Source: Gemmatimonadota bacterium
GTDB lineage: Bacteria > Gemmatimonadota > Gemmatimonadetes > Gemmatimonadales > Gemmatimonadaceae
Length of the DNA stretch: 8,282 nt
Direction of reading: 5' to 3'
Assembly: GCA_947475795.1 (NCBI GenBank)
Contig: CANJOX010000132.1
Span: 1 to 8,282 of the forward strand
Below the pieces are notes generated by a model that was not told the origin of the DNA, did no database searches, and saw only the letters and a list, made by a program, of their open reading frames with translations. This document shows positions 1-8,155 of the stretch, one piece after another (positions within the stretch are counted from its first letter, which is position 1; the number at the start of each line of letters is the position of its first letter). The position numbers and the translations under genes were made by a program.

Positions 1-1
1 C

Positions 2-613
2 GCCACCGACGCCAGTCTGGCCGACGTGAAGGCAATTCTGGCGCCGGGAACGGGTGAGCTGTGGGTGCTGCAGCAGGAACGGCTGGCGCCCTATCTCGAG
101 AAGCAGGGCAGCGCGTGGGTGCCGAAGGGCGGTGGCAAGGTCGAGCTTTCGGCCAGCTTCGTGTCGTTCTTCAACCGGGCGGCGGAGGTTTCGGCGGCGC
201 TGTTCGCCGAGGATCCCACCACGCCGATGGTGCGGTGGCTCGCGAGCGGGGTGATCACTGACCGGACGCCGCTCATGATCCTGAAGAACAACGGCAAGGA
301 AGCCCGCTTCGATCAGAAGTCGTTCAAGAACGAGGTGGTGTGGCCGGCCACGAACGGGCGCGATGCGGAGCTGCAGGCGCAGTTCAAGAAGAACAAGCCG
401 ATCAAGGTGCGGGCGGCCGGTGGTGACTGGGCGATGTTCCGGCTGGTCTCGGCGGCCGACGCGTTCGAAGGACAGAACGTGACGTGGAATGCCACCGGCA
501 AGGATGCCGAGCCGGTGATGGTGCGATTCGAAGCGCTGCGCCGCGAGGCGTCGAATGTGCTGACCCGCGGCTGGCTCGGTCGCATGAGCTGCGTGTCGCA
601 GGTCACGAAGTAA
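2..613 (+). CDS. tssM: Type VI secretion membrane-complex protein TssM (IcmF), C-terminal part
   Basis: The reading frame is open at the left edge and gives the last 203 residues of a protein that would normally exceed 1000. The segment matches the periplasmic C-terminal region of TssM/IcmF. It begins with an APGTGELWVLQQERLAPYLE stretch (family pattern: PGG..D.FF...LAPYVD). An F-N-R-A-A-E-V...LF helix follows (residues about 57-68; family F..A..IR.aFF), then a beta-rich part with VVWPA near 112-116 and the hallmark GDWAMFRLV (141-149). The end, LGRMSCVSQV, corresponds to the usual L..F.CP..L. TssM spans the inner membrane, and its periplasmic end binds the lipoprotein TssJ and helps build the secretion channel. 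A GTG at 26 is in frame, but homology continues upstream of it, so it is not the start. The gene converges on the kinase gene with 30 bases between the stop codons. Family assignment comes from recognised motifs; the N-terminal domains lie outside the window. Confidence 0.82.
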   Translation, partial: ATDASLADVKAILAPGTGELWVLQQERLAPYLEKQGSAWVPKGGGKVELSASFVSFFNRAAEVSAALFAEDPTTPMVRWLASGVITDRTPLMILKNNGKEARFDQKSFKNEVVWPATNGRDAELQAQFKKNKPIKVRAAGGDWAMFRLVSAADAFEGQNVTWNATGKDAEPVMVRFEALRREASNVLTRGWLGRMSCVSQVTK

Positions 614-626
614 GGGCCGATCAGCC

Positions 627-643
627 GCTGCGCGCCGGTGGTG

Positions 644-657
<14 letters not shown>
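627..657. terminator. Perfect 11-bp hairpin between convergent tssM and kinase genes
   Basis: An exact inverted repeat (arms 627-637 and 647-657, 9-base loop) starts 13 bases after the tssM stop. The right arm lies inside the kinase gene and encodes its last residues (S-C-A-P), and the kinase stop codon is in the loop. The stem is almost pure G+C, so it should be very stable. Neither side has a clear run of U, so it is at best a weak or non-canonical intrinsic terminator. It could serve both directions or protect the 3' ends. Confidence 0.55.
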
Positions 658-2434
<1,777 letters not shown>

Positions 2435-2501
2435 ACGACCTGAACGAAAGGGGGCGACCGACGGTATGTTCTGGGAATCTCACCCTTCGGAGAATACTTG
2501 C
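2435..2501. promoter_or_regulatory. Divergent intergenic region, kinase and CsgG-like gene
   Basis: These 67 bases separate two divergent start codons, so they and the gene starts beside them must hold the promoters for both genes. For the plus-strand gene, TATGTT at 2465-2470 resembles a -10 box, but the best upstream hexamer (CTGAAC, 2440-2445) is poor and the spacing is long (19). For the minus strand, TATTCT at 2497-2492 resembles a -10 box, with no clear -35. These are only candidates. The shared region allows joint control of both genes. Confidence 0.4.
2489..2492 (+). promoter_or_regulatory. Ribosome binding site deciding the CsgG-like start
   Basis: GGAG lies 9 bases ahead of the ATG at 2502. 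It supports that codon over the in-frame ATG at 2406, which would overlap the kinase start and bury the signal peptide 32 residues inside the protein. Confidence 0.65.
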
Positions 2502-3239
2502 ATGCTGACTGCTACGCTCGCTCGCGGCTCCTTCCGGGCCATTGTTCTCGCCGCGCTCTCGCTGCCGATGGCGCTCGCCACGGCGGCCGCACAAACTGCG
2601 CCGTCGTCACGTCCCACCGTTGCCGTGCTGTACTTCACGAACGGCGCGATCAGCAACAATGCCGAATACGCGCCGCTCAGCAAGGGACTCGCTGAGATGA
2701 TGATCACGGAACTCTCGGCGAACACCAACATCCGCGTCGTCGAGCGTGACCGCCTGCAGGCCTTGCTGGAGGAGCAGAATCTCGGCGCGAGCGGTCGCGT
2801 GGAGAAGGAAACGGCGGCCAAGTTGGGCAAGACGCTGGGCGCGCTGCACATGCTGATGGGGAGCTTCGTGATCGACCCGAAAGAGCGGATCCGCATGGAC
2901 GTCCGGGCGATCAACACCGAAACGTCCGAGCTTGAATACGCGACGTCGGTGACGGGGAAAGCGGAGAATATGCTGGAGCTGCTCGCCCAGTTGGGCACGA
3001 AGCTGAACGCGGGGCTCAAACTGCCGGCGGTGCCGGCGGGTTTTCAGGAAGGCGCGGCGGTGGGCGCGAAAGGCCCCAATCAGCTGCGCTCCATGATGCT
3101 GGTGAGCCGTGCGATCGAAGCCCAGGACCGCAAGAATCCCGCGCAAGCGGTGGCGTTGTACAAGGAGGCGGTGCAGGCCAACCCCAGCAACGCACGGGCG
3201 AAGACGTTGCTGGCGTCGGCGGAGCGGACGGTGAAGTAG
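2502..3239 (+). CDS. Exported CsgG-like protein with TPR-like C-terminus
   Basis: A 245-residue protein. Residues 1-30 are a Sec signal peptide with an Ala-rich core ending ATAAAQ, and cleavage is likely just after the A-x-A. The mature part carries the CsgG/HfaB-type fold. It has a first strand VAVLYFTN (40-47), a helix ending MMITELSAN, the signature VVERDRL (79-85), QALLEEQ, LGASGRV (94-100), an A-x-x-L-G-x-x-L-G-A helix, and a strand LMGSFV (118-123). Residues about 209-243 look like a single TPR-type helix pair (NPAQAVALYKEAVQANPSNA). No Cys follows the signal peptide, so unlike CsgG itself it is not a lipoprotein and is probably periplasmic. CsgG is the outer-membrane secretion channel of curli; family relatives often have other or unknown envelope roles, so pore formation is not shown here. 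The gene diverges from the kinase gene and ends at a strong terminator. The lipoprotein at 6978-7961 has the same architecture. Confidence 0.8.
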   Translation: MLTATLARGSFRAIVLAALSLPMALATAAAQTAPSSRPTVAVLYFTNGAISNNAEYAPLSKGLAEMMITELSANTNIRVVERDRLQALLEEQNLGASGRVEKETAAKLGKTLGALHMLMGSFVIDPKERIRMDVRAINTETSELEYATSVTGKAENMLELLAQLGTKLNAGLKLPAVPAGFQEGAAVGAKGPNQLRSMMLVSRAIEAQDRKNPAQAVALYKEAVQANPSNARAKTLLASAERTVK

Positions 3240-3263
3240 CGGATGCCCGCACCGTGGGCCGCA

Positions 3264-3300
3264 CGAACGGGGACGTCGCACCATGCGACGTCCCCGTTTG
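3264..3300. terminator. Bidirectional intrinsic terminator between convergent genes
   Basis: A perfect 15-bp stem (3266-3280 with 3284-3298) closes a 3-base loop; one wobble and one C-G pair extend it. A short T run (GTTT) lies at its right edge. It fills the gap between the CsgG-like stop (3239) and the stop of the repeat lipoprotein gene (3303), so it probably ends both transcripts. The U-tract is modest, especially on the minus strand. Confidence 0.8.
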
Positions 3301-3302
3301 CG

Positions 3303-5744
3303 TTACGGGTCGCGCCGCAGGGTGATCGGGCTCGGCGGGGCCACGCCCACCGCAGTCGAGAAGAAGAAGCCCCCGAGGAACGAATTGTTTGCCGACACCA
3401 CGAACGTGCACGGCAGTGTGGGTTCGCTGCAAATCCCCGACCAGCTGCTGAATGCCATGCCCGGGTTGGGGACGGCGGTGACCGTCACCGTCTCGTTCAC
3501 GGGGAGCCGGAACACGCACATGGTGCTGGTGGAGTCGGTGCTTTGCCGCGAGCAGGTTTTGCTTTGCGTGGCCGACCGGAGTTCGAACCGCCCCGTGCCG
3601 CCGAAGAGGCTCATCGTGACGTTGAGGCCGGGCACGAACCTGGCAGTGACGGTGGCCGACGTGGTGGGACTGACGACACAGGTGGCGAGGAATTGCACGG
3701 TGGCGCATTCACCGCCCCATCCCGCGAACGCGGCGGTGCCGGCGGGCTGTGCGGTGAGCGAGATCCGACCACCCGCGGCAATCGGCGTGGCGCAGATGCC
3801 GGAGGCCGTGTTGCCGACGATGGAGCACGAGATGGCGAAGTCCGGGGACAGGATATTGCCGTTGCTGGTCGAGTTCGCGGCGGCGGCGACCGTGAGGATG
3901 TTGACCGCCGGATTGAAGGTCACGCCGACGGTGGCGTTGCCGAGCAGCGTGAATTGGCAGCCTGGGGCGGACGCGGTGCAGACGGTTCCCGTGTAGCCGG
4001 CAAACGTGGATGCGGCACCGGGCTGGGCCAGCAGTGTCACCGACGATCCGAGGTCGAGCGTGATGCTGCAGGCGCGCGAGGTTTCGGTGGCGGTTTTCGT
4101 GCAGAGGGTGGTGCCGTTGACCGCGAGGCCACCGGCTCCGGCGCCTGACAGCATGACCTCAACGAGTCCGCGCTGCCGGGTGAAGGTCGCGCCGACCGCA
4201 CGCGCCTGATCCATCGTGACCGCACAGGTGGTGACGATGCCGCTGCAGACGCCGTTCCATCCGGTGAACGTGGAGAACGACGAGGCGACGGCGGTGAGTG
4301 TGACGACGGAGCCGAACGGCACACTGCTGCTGCACGTGCCGGCGTTGACGGCGTCCGTGCGCGTACAGGCGATGAGCCCCGACGCCGTGATGGCGCCGTT
4401 GCCGGTGCCGGCGGGCGTCGCGGTGAGCACGACGGCCGCATCGAACCGCACGGCGGTGGTGCGGTTCGCGCTCATCACCACGGTGCAGGTGGTGCCCGTG
4501 CTGGTCGCGCAGTCACCGGTCCAGCTCCGCACGCTGTTGGGCGCGGTTGCATTGGCGGTGAGCGTGATCGAGGTCCCGTCGGCGACACTGACGGAGCAGG
4601 TCCCGCTGGCGGTGCCGGCGGATACGGCGCAGTTGAGTCCCGCCGGACTGGTGACGGAGCCGGAGCCGTTGCCCGTACCGGTCACGGTGAGCGTGCGGAA
4701 GGCGCGGACGGACAGGCCGACGGTGCGCGCCTGCGACGTGGCGATGGTGCAGCTGTTCCCGGTCGCCGTGCTGCAGTCGTTCGTCCAGCCGGCGATCTGG
4801 GACAGGGAGGCCGGCGTGGCGCTGAGCACGACCTGCGCGTCACCGGGGAAGGTGAAGGTGCAGGTGCCCGACAGCGCCGCCCCGTTGATGGCGCAGTCGA
4901 TGCCGGCCGGTGCCGAGCGAATGGTGGCCTGACCGGACGCTCCCGTCGAGATGATGGTGATCGCGGCGGGCAGTGGGACGGCGCGGACGTCGACAGTCGC
5001 GGTGCGCCCCCCGGCTTCCGCGGTAATGAGGGCGCTGCCTACCCCCACGGCGGTCACGAGACCGGCGGCGTTGACGGACATGACGTTGGCGGCACTGCTG
5101 CTCCACGTGACCGTGCGTCCCGTGAGCGGGCGCCCGGCGCCATCGGCCACGGTGGCGTTGAGCTGCATGGTACGGGAGAACTCCATGCGCAGCGGCTGGC
5201 CGGTGGCGACGACATTGGCGGCGGGCGGCGCAATGCTGATGGTGCCGACCTCGCGGAGGGCGACGGGCTGTGTCACCGTGCGCTGGACGCCCGGGCTGAG
5301 CGACAGGGGGCCGATCACCTGGCGGTCGACGGAGGCCCCGTCGAGGATCAGATCGACGTCGAGCCGGACCACGCATTCATCGGCGGCGGGGGCGGCCCCG
5401 CTGCTGCCGGCGCGCGCGGCGTCAGCGAGGCAGGGCGCGAGATCGATCGTGACCGGGACCTGCTGGGTGGCGACATCGCTGAGTGTCAGCGTCTGCGCAC
5501 TCATGTCGACGGCGGTGCCGCCCTGCCGGAGGTACTTCGCCTTGACGGCCAGCTGGACGACGGTGGCGCGGGAGGCGGAGACGGACGCCGAGAACGCGAT
5601 GCTGGCGGGTGCGTTCGGGTCGGGGCTGGTGACGTCGGCGGGGTCGCTGCACGCCGCGAGGGTGGCGAGAAGGCCGAGGACACGGACGGCGATCCGGCGG
5701 GGCGCGGAGCGACGCATGGGGATGAGGGGCATGGGGATGGTCAT
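3303..5744 (-). CDS. Large surface lipoprotein with BIG2 domain and six InlB-B-like repeats
   Basis: 813 residues if read from the ATG at 5744, seven bases after the upstream stop. ATGs at 5732 and 5717 are in frame and equally near; the last gives the most typical lipoprotein signal. The signal peptide ends in lipobox L-A-A-C, with Cys32 lipidated and Ser at +2, which favours outer-membrane sorting. Residues about 50-160 are an unassigned beta-rich domain with Cys105 and Cys124. Residues about 167-256 are a BIG2-type Ig domain (the GLVTAVGVGSALITAEAGG signature lies near 228-246). Six repeats of 88-92 residues follow (about 260-797), of the divergent InlB B-repeat type, each with a GW or SW-x-G-x-C core and four cysteines. 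The tail is short. Such repeats are usual in extracellular adhesion or structural proteins, and no catalytic motif was seen. It is the last gene of a three-gene operon behind a beta-barrel protein. Surface exposure and disulfides are inferred. Confidence 0.85.
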   Translation of the reverse strand: MTIPMPLIPMRRSAPRRIAVRVLGLLATLAACSDPADVTSPDPNAPASIAFSASVSASRATVVQLAVKAKYLRQGGTAVDMSAQTLTLSDVATQQVPVTIDLAPCLADAARAGSSGAAPAADECVVRLDVDLILDGASVDRQVIGPLSLSPGVQRTVTQPVALREVGTISIAPPAANVVATGQPLRMEFSRTMQLNATVADGAGRPLTGRTVTWSSSAANVMSVNAAGLVTAVGVGSALITAEAGGRTATVDVRAVPLPAAITIISTGASGQATIRSAPAGIDCAINGAALSGTCTFTFPGDAQVVLSATPASLSQIAGWTNDCSTATGNSCTIATSQARTVGLSVRAFRTLTVTGTGNGSGSVTSPAGLNCAVSAGTASGTCSVSVADGTSITLTANATAPNSVRSWTGDCATSTGTTCTVVMSANRTTAVRFDAAVVLTATPAGTGNGAITASGLIACTRTDAVNAGTCSSSVPFGSVVTLTAVASSFSTFTGWNGVCSGIVTTCAVTMDQARAVGATFTRQRGLVEVMLSGAGAGGLAVNGTTLCTKTATETSRACSITLDLGSSVTLLAQPGAASTFAGYTGTVCTASAPGCQFTLLGNATVGVTFNPAVNILTVAAAANSTSNGNILSPDFAISCSIVGNTASGICATPIAAGGRISLTAQPAGTAAFAGWGGECATVQFLATCVVSPTTSATVTARFVPGLNVTMSLFGGTGRFELRSATQSKTCSRQSTDSTSTMCVFRLPVNETVTVTAVPNPGMAFSSWSGICSEPTLPCTFVVSANNSFLGGFFFSTAVGVAPPSPITLRRDP
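3354..4967 (-). repeat. Six protein repeats with a fixed four-cysteine pattern
   Basis: The repeat part of the lipoprotein. Cys positions (813-residue numbering) are 284/295/324/332, 372/383/412/420, 460/471/500/507, 548/559/589/596, 640/651/680/689 and 731/743/772/779. Spacing is C-11-C-29-C-7 to 9-C with at most one residue of drift, repeating every 88-92 residues. Most units also keep G-T-C or a similar motif at the second Cys, a V-T-L-T-A strand, and W-x-G/N before the third Cys. The DNA of the units differs widely, so this is an old duplication. Confidence 0.85.
5714..5739. repeat. 11-bp direct repeat carrying alternative start codons
   Basis: The 11-base unit at 5714-5724 recurs exactly at 5729-5739, a period of 15 bases. 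Read on the minus strand each copy supplies an in-frame ATG, giving the N-terminal I-P-M-P-L-I-P-M of the longest lipoprotein form. The true start (5744, 5732 or 5717) is therefore ambiguous. No strong Shine-Dalgarno stands before any of them. Confidence 0.7.
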
Positions 5745-5751
5745 CGGCGGC

Positions 5752-6981
5752 TCAGAAGCGGGTGACGACGAGAACACCGACGGACCCACCGGAGAACGCC
5801 GTGGAAGGCGCTGCGGAATCGCGCGCCGACAGGCTGCCGGCCTGAGCCCGCAGATATGGCTGCCAGGACAGGTTGCCGGCCCGCGCGATGAGGCCGAGGG
5901 TGGCGCCGGCGCTCATGACGCCAGTGGTCGCCAACCCCTGCTGGATCGACAGGCCGCTCTGCCAGCGTCCGTCGGCGGTGACCAGCAGGTCGAGGGCGGG
6001 TCGGAGCGGGACGCTGGTGCGGAGGCCACCGTCCATGTAGTTCGCCGACGAACCGTTTACGGCGGCGCCGTCTCGCTCATACTGCGAGCGGTAGCGATGG
6101 GAGGTCCAGAGCACGAGTTCGTTGACGCGCGGGGCGGCGAGCTGCAGTTGCAGATCGCTGGTCACGATCGGGCCGAGGCGAACGGTGGCGAGTGGTGTGG
6201 CACCGGCGCGGGTGGGGTCGCGCAGTTCGTCGGCGTCGAAGCGATCCACGGCGCTGCTGAGACTGAGGCGATGCTTCCCGATGAGCCGGTCGAGGCCGAT
6301 CGAGCCGCGCACGACGTTGCCGGGCTGGTAGTCGGTGGAGGGGGCGCCTGCCGTGAGCGCGGCGACGGGCTGGTAGGTGCCCCGCTGCTCGTACGAGCCG
6401 CCGATGGCGACGGCCCAGGCGCCAAGCTGGCGCGCCACCACGATGCCAAGGGTGGCCGCGGGGCCACCGCCCACCGGCGGCGCGCCGAGCCCGAGGGCCG
6501 GCGCGGCGCTGGCGCGCAGCACGGTGAGGGCATCGCCTCCCAGTTCGGTTTGCCCGGTCGGCGCGTTGATGCCGGCGGTGAGGACGACGGCGTCGTCCAG
6601 CAGTCGGCCGGTCGCGCGGAGGCGCACGTCGCTGACGCCGGAGAGAGTGAGCGTCTGCGGCGTGCTGCCGATGCGGGTCTCGGTGTTCAGGCGCACCGTG
6701 GAGTACAGCGACTGGATGTCGATGGTCCACTGGCTGCCGAGGGGGACAGCGAGCGACACGGGCACGGACAGCTGCGCGATGCTGCGGAGTCGCACCGAGT
6801 CGCGCCCGGTCGCGCCGGGCTGCATGAAGCCGCTGCCGCCGAACCGGATGCCTTCGGCGGTCACTCCGGTGCCCAAGGCACTGGTCCCCACCAGACGGTC
6901 CTGCGCATGGAGGACGGCGGGGAGCAGGAGGGCGGGGAGGGCGCGCGCGAGGGACTGCGCTGTGGTCCGGATGGGCATCAT
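5752..6981 (-). CDS. Outer-membrane beta-barrel protein, family not recognised
   Basis: 409 residues (408 if the second of two tandem ATGs is used). A Sec signal peptide covers about 1-27 (LARALPALLLPAVLHAQ, cleaved near A-Q-D). The mature protein has no Cys and alternates hydrophobic and polar residues in many short strands, with Gly/Asp/Ser-rich turns such as RLRATGRLLDDAVVLTAGIN and HRLSLSSAVDRFDADELRD. It ends VVTRF; a C-terminal Phe after alternating hydrophobics is the usual BAM recognition signal of outer-membrane barrels. Strand count was not determined, but the length would suit about 14-18 strands. It overlaps the upstream lipoprotein gene by ATGA and is followed after 7 bases by the repeat lipoprotein, so all three are probably co-translated. 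It could be a porin-like channel, a partner in exporting or anchoring the downstream lipoprotein, or part of the CsgG-like complex. The sequence does not decide between these. Confidence 0.75.
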   Translation of the reverse strand: MMPIRTTAQSLARALPALLLPAVLHAQDRLVGTSALGTGVTAEGIRFGGSGFMQPGATGRDSVRLRSIAQLSVPVSLAVPLGSQWTIDIQSLYSTVRLNTETRIGSTPQTLTLSGVSDVRLRATGRLLDDAVVLTAGINAPTGQTELGGDALTVLRASAAPALGLGAPPVGGGPAATLGIVVARQLGAWAVAIGGSYEQRGTYQPVAALTAGAPSTDYQPGNVVRGSIGLDRLIGKHRLSLSSAVDRFDADELRDPTRAGATPLATVRLGPIVTSDLQLQLAAPRVNELVLWTSHRYRSQYERDGAAVNGSSANYMDGGLRTSVPLRPALDLLVTADGRWQSGLSIQQGLATTGVMSAGATLGLIARAGNLSWQPYLRAQAGSLSARDSAAPSTAFSGGSVGVLVVTRF

Positions 6982-7961
6982 GGGCGCACCACCGTGATCA
7001 CGATGACGCCTTGCGTGGTGGGGAACGACGGGTCGGTGGAGGTGGACACGGCGCGCGAGACGTTGGTGACCAGATCCAGCGGTCGGTTGAGACGGTCGAC
7101 GGCGGAGGAAATGGCGCGGTCGAGTGGGCGTACGCCGGGAATCGCGATGGGGTTGGCGGTGCCGACGGCGCCGAGCGCCCGCGATTCCGCGGCGCGCGTG
7201 CGTGCCGCCTTGAAATTCTTGTCGAGGCGGTAGGCGTCGCGGAAGGCGCTGGCGGCGCCCCGGGTATCCCCCTGATAGCTGCGCTGGACGCCGCGGCCGT
7301 AGGCCAGCAGCGCCGCGACGTTCTTGGTGGGCTGCTGTTCGATGGTGGCACGCTCCCCGGGCGTGAGCGTGATCCCGAGCGACTGGAAGAGCCGGAACAC
7401 GAGTTCTTTTTCGGCGGCGAGGATGTCGGCCAGTGGCGCGCGGGCATCGACCGCGGTGGTCACGGTGGCGCGTTCCACGTCGCCGATGCGTGCCCCAAGG
7501 CGGATGGTGCGTCCGTCGGGGAGCGGTTCGACGGCCCCGAACACCAGACGCTCGGCGCTGACGAGCCGGCCGACGCGCGGTGCGGTGGACGAATCGACGC
7601 GCCCCGAGGCGGCGAGGTCGAGTTCGCGCAGCACGTCGCCGAGCCGCGCCCGTTCCACCACGGTCACGCGGGCGCTGCGTGAGAGATCGGTGGACACGAG
7701 GTCGGCGAGCGCGAAGGCAAGCGGCGCCAGTGTCGTGTCGCTGCCGATCGAGGCAAAGGGCGGTACACCGATGACACCGCGGCGCATGCCATCGCGGACG
7801 CCGGCGGTGCGCGCCTGCTCATCGGCCATGCTGCGTGTCGCGGCGCTGTCGGCGGCGCTGACGGGTCCTGGTGCCGCAGGCGGGCGGGTGCCGGCGCAGC
7901 CAGCGGTCACCAGCAGCGCGAGCGCCCCGAGTGGCGCGGCGCGGAAGAGCGGAGTGATCAT
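6978..7961 (-). CDS. CsgG-like lipoprotein with TPR-like segment
   Basis: 327 residues. The signal peptide ends in lipobox V-T-A-G-C (Cys22, Ala at +2), so an outer-membrane lipoprotein is expected. A Pro/Ala/Ser linker leads to the CsgG-like domain (about 62-200): GVIGVPPFA (62-70), a helix ALADLVSTDLSRS, VVERARL (101-107), LRELDLAASGRV (111-122), a V-G-R-L-V-S-A-E-R helix, and the strand LVFGAVEP (139-146). Residues about 214-263 are TPR-like (AYGRGVQRSYQGDTRGAASA). The C-terminus (about 275-327) is unassigned and ends in a hydrophobic strand, GVIVITVV. The domain order and the VVER...SGRV motifs match the exported protein at 2502-3239. It is the first gene of the operon, and its TGA overlaps the ATG of the barrel gene. 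CsgG exports curli subunits, but neither curlin nor CsgE or CsgF is seen here, so calling this a curli system would be unsupported. The start has no clear Shine-Dalgarno. Confidence 0.78.
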   Translation of the reverse strand: MITPLFRAAPLGALALLVTAGCAGTRPPAAPGPVSAADSAATRSMADEQARTAGVRDGMRRGVIGVPPFASIGSDTTLAPLAFALADLVSTDLSRSARVTVVERARLGDVLRELDLAASGRVDSSTAPRVGRLVSAERLVFGAVEPLPDGRTIRLGARIGDVERATVTTAVDARAPLADILAAEKELVFRLFQSLGITLTPGERATIEQQPTKNVAALLAYGRGVQRSYQGDTRGAASAFRDAYRLDKNFKAARTRAAESRALGAVGTANPIAIPGVRPLDRAISSAVDRLNRPLDLVTNVSRAVSTSTDPSFPTTQGVIVITVVRP

Positions 7962-7977
7962 GGCGGGGATCGGGAAA

Positions 7978-8004
7978 GTCAGACGGACGCGCGTCAGACG
8001 GACG
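7978..8004. repeat. Tandem 12-bp direct repeat upstream of the operon
   Basis: GTCAGACGGACG occurs at 7978-7989 and again, identically, at 7993-8004, a period of 15 bases (about one and a half helical turns). It begins 17 bases before the first start codon of the operon. This could be a regulator site in the leader, or a chance or old duplication. GCGTCAGA also appears once more at 8113-8120. Confidence 0.6.
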
Positions 8005-8050
8005 TGCGACGGAGCCGCGGCGCGGACGACCGCGCGGCCTGTTCGCTGCG

Positions 8051-8079
8051 AATGTGCCGTACGCCCGAGGGTGGGTCAA
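8051..8079 (-). promoter_or_regulatory. Candidate promoter for the three-gene operon
   Basis: On the minus strand TTGACC (8079-8074, five of six bases of a sigma-70 -35 box) is followed after 17 bases by CACATT (8056-8051, only three of six of a -10 box). It would give a leader of about 80 bases containing the direct repeat. The rest of the 197-base gap (7962-8155) holds no gene that I can support. Confidence is low, because such hexamers arise by chance and the sigma factor preference of this organism is unknown. Confidence 0.3.
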
Positions 8080-8155
8080 GCAACGAGGTGATGACGTGCC
8101 GGTCTCAGCGGTGCGTCAGATTTCCCGGTTTGCGATGGCGCCGTGCGCACGCGCG

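Noticed and set aside
3243..4148. A 301-codon plus-strand frame
   Set aside because: It begins inside the terminator region and is antisense to the cysteine repeats. Composition is Gly/Arg-rich with no domain.
4951..7233. A 760-codon open frame on the plus strand
   Set aside because: It is antisense to the repeat lipoprotein, barrel and CsgG-like lipoprotein genes, which all have signals, motifs and tight operon spacing. Its product is Arg/Gly/Ala-rich without recognisable domains, as expected of a GC-rich shadow frame.
6978..7961. Calling the operon a curli (csg) system
   Set aside because: Only the CsgG-like fold is shared. No curlin-type repeats, CsgE or CsgF were seen, and the downstream repeats are of a different, cysteine-rich type.
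8142..8151. A 10-base perfect palindrome (CGTGCGCACG) just after the transporter stop as a terminator
   Set aside because: It has no loop and no U-tract, and such palindromes are common in GC-rich DNA.
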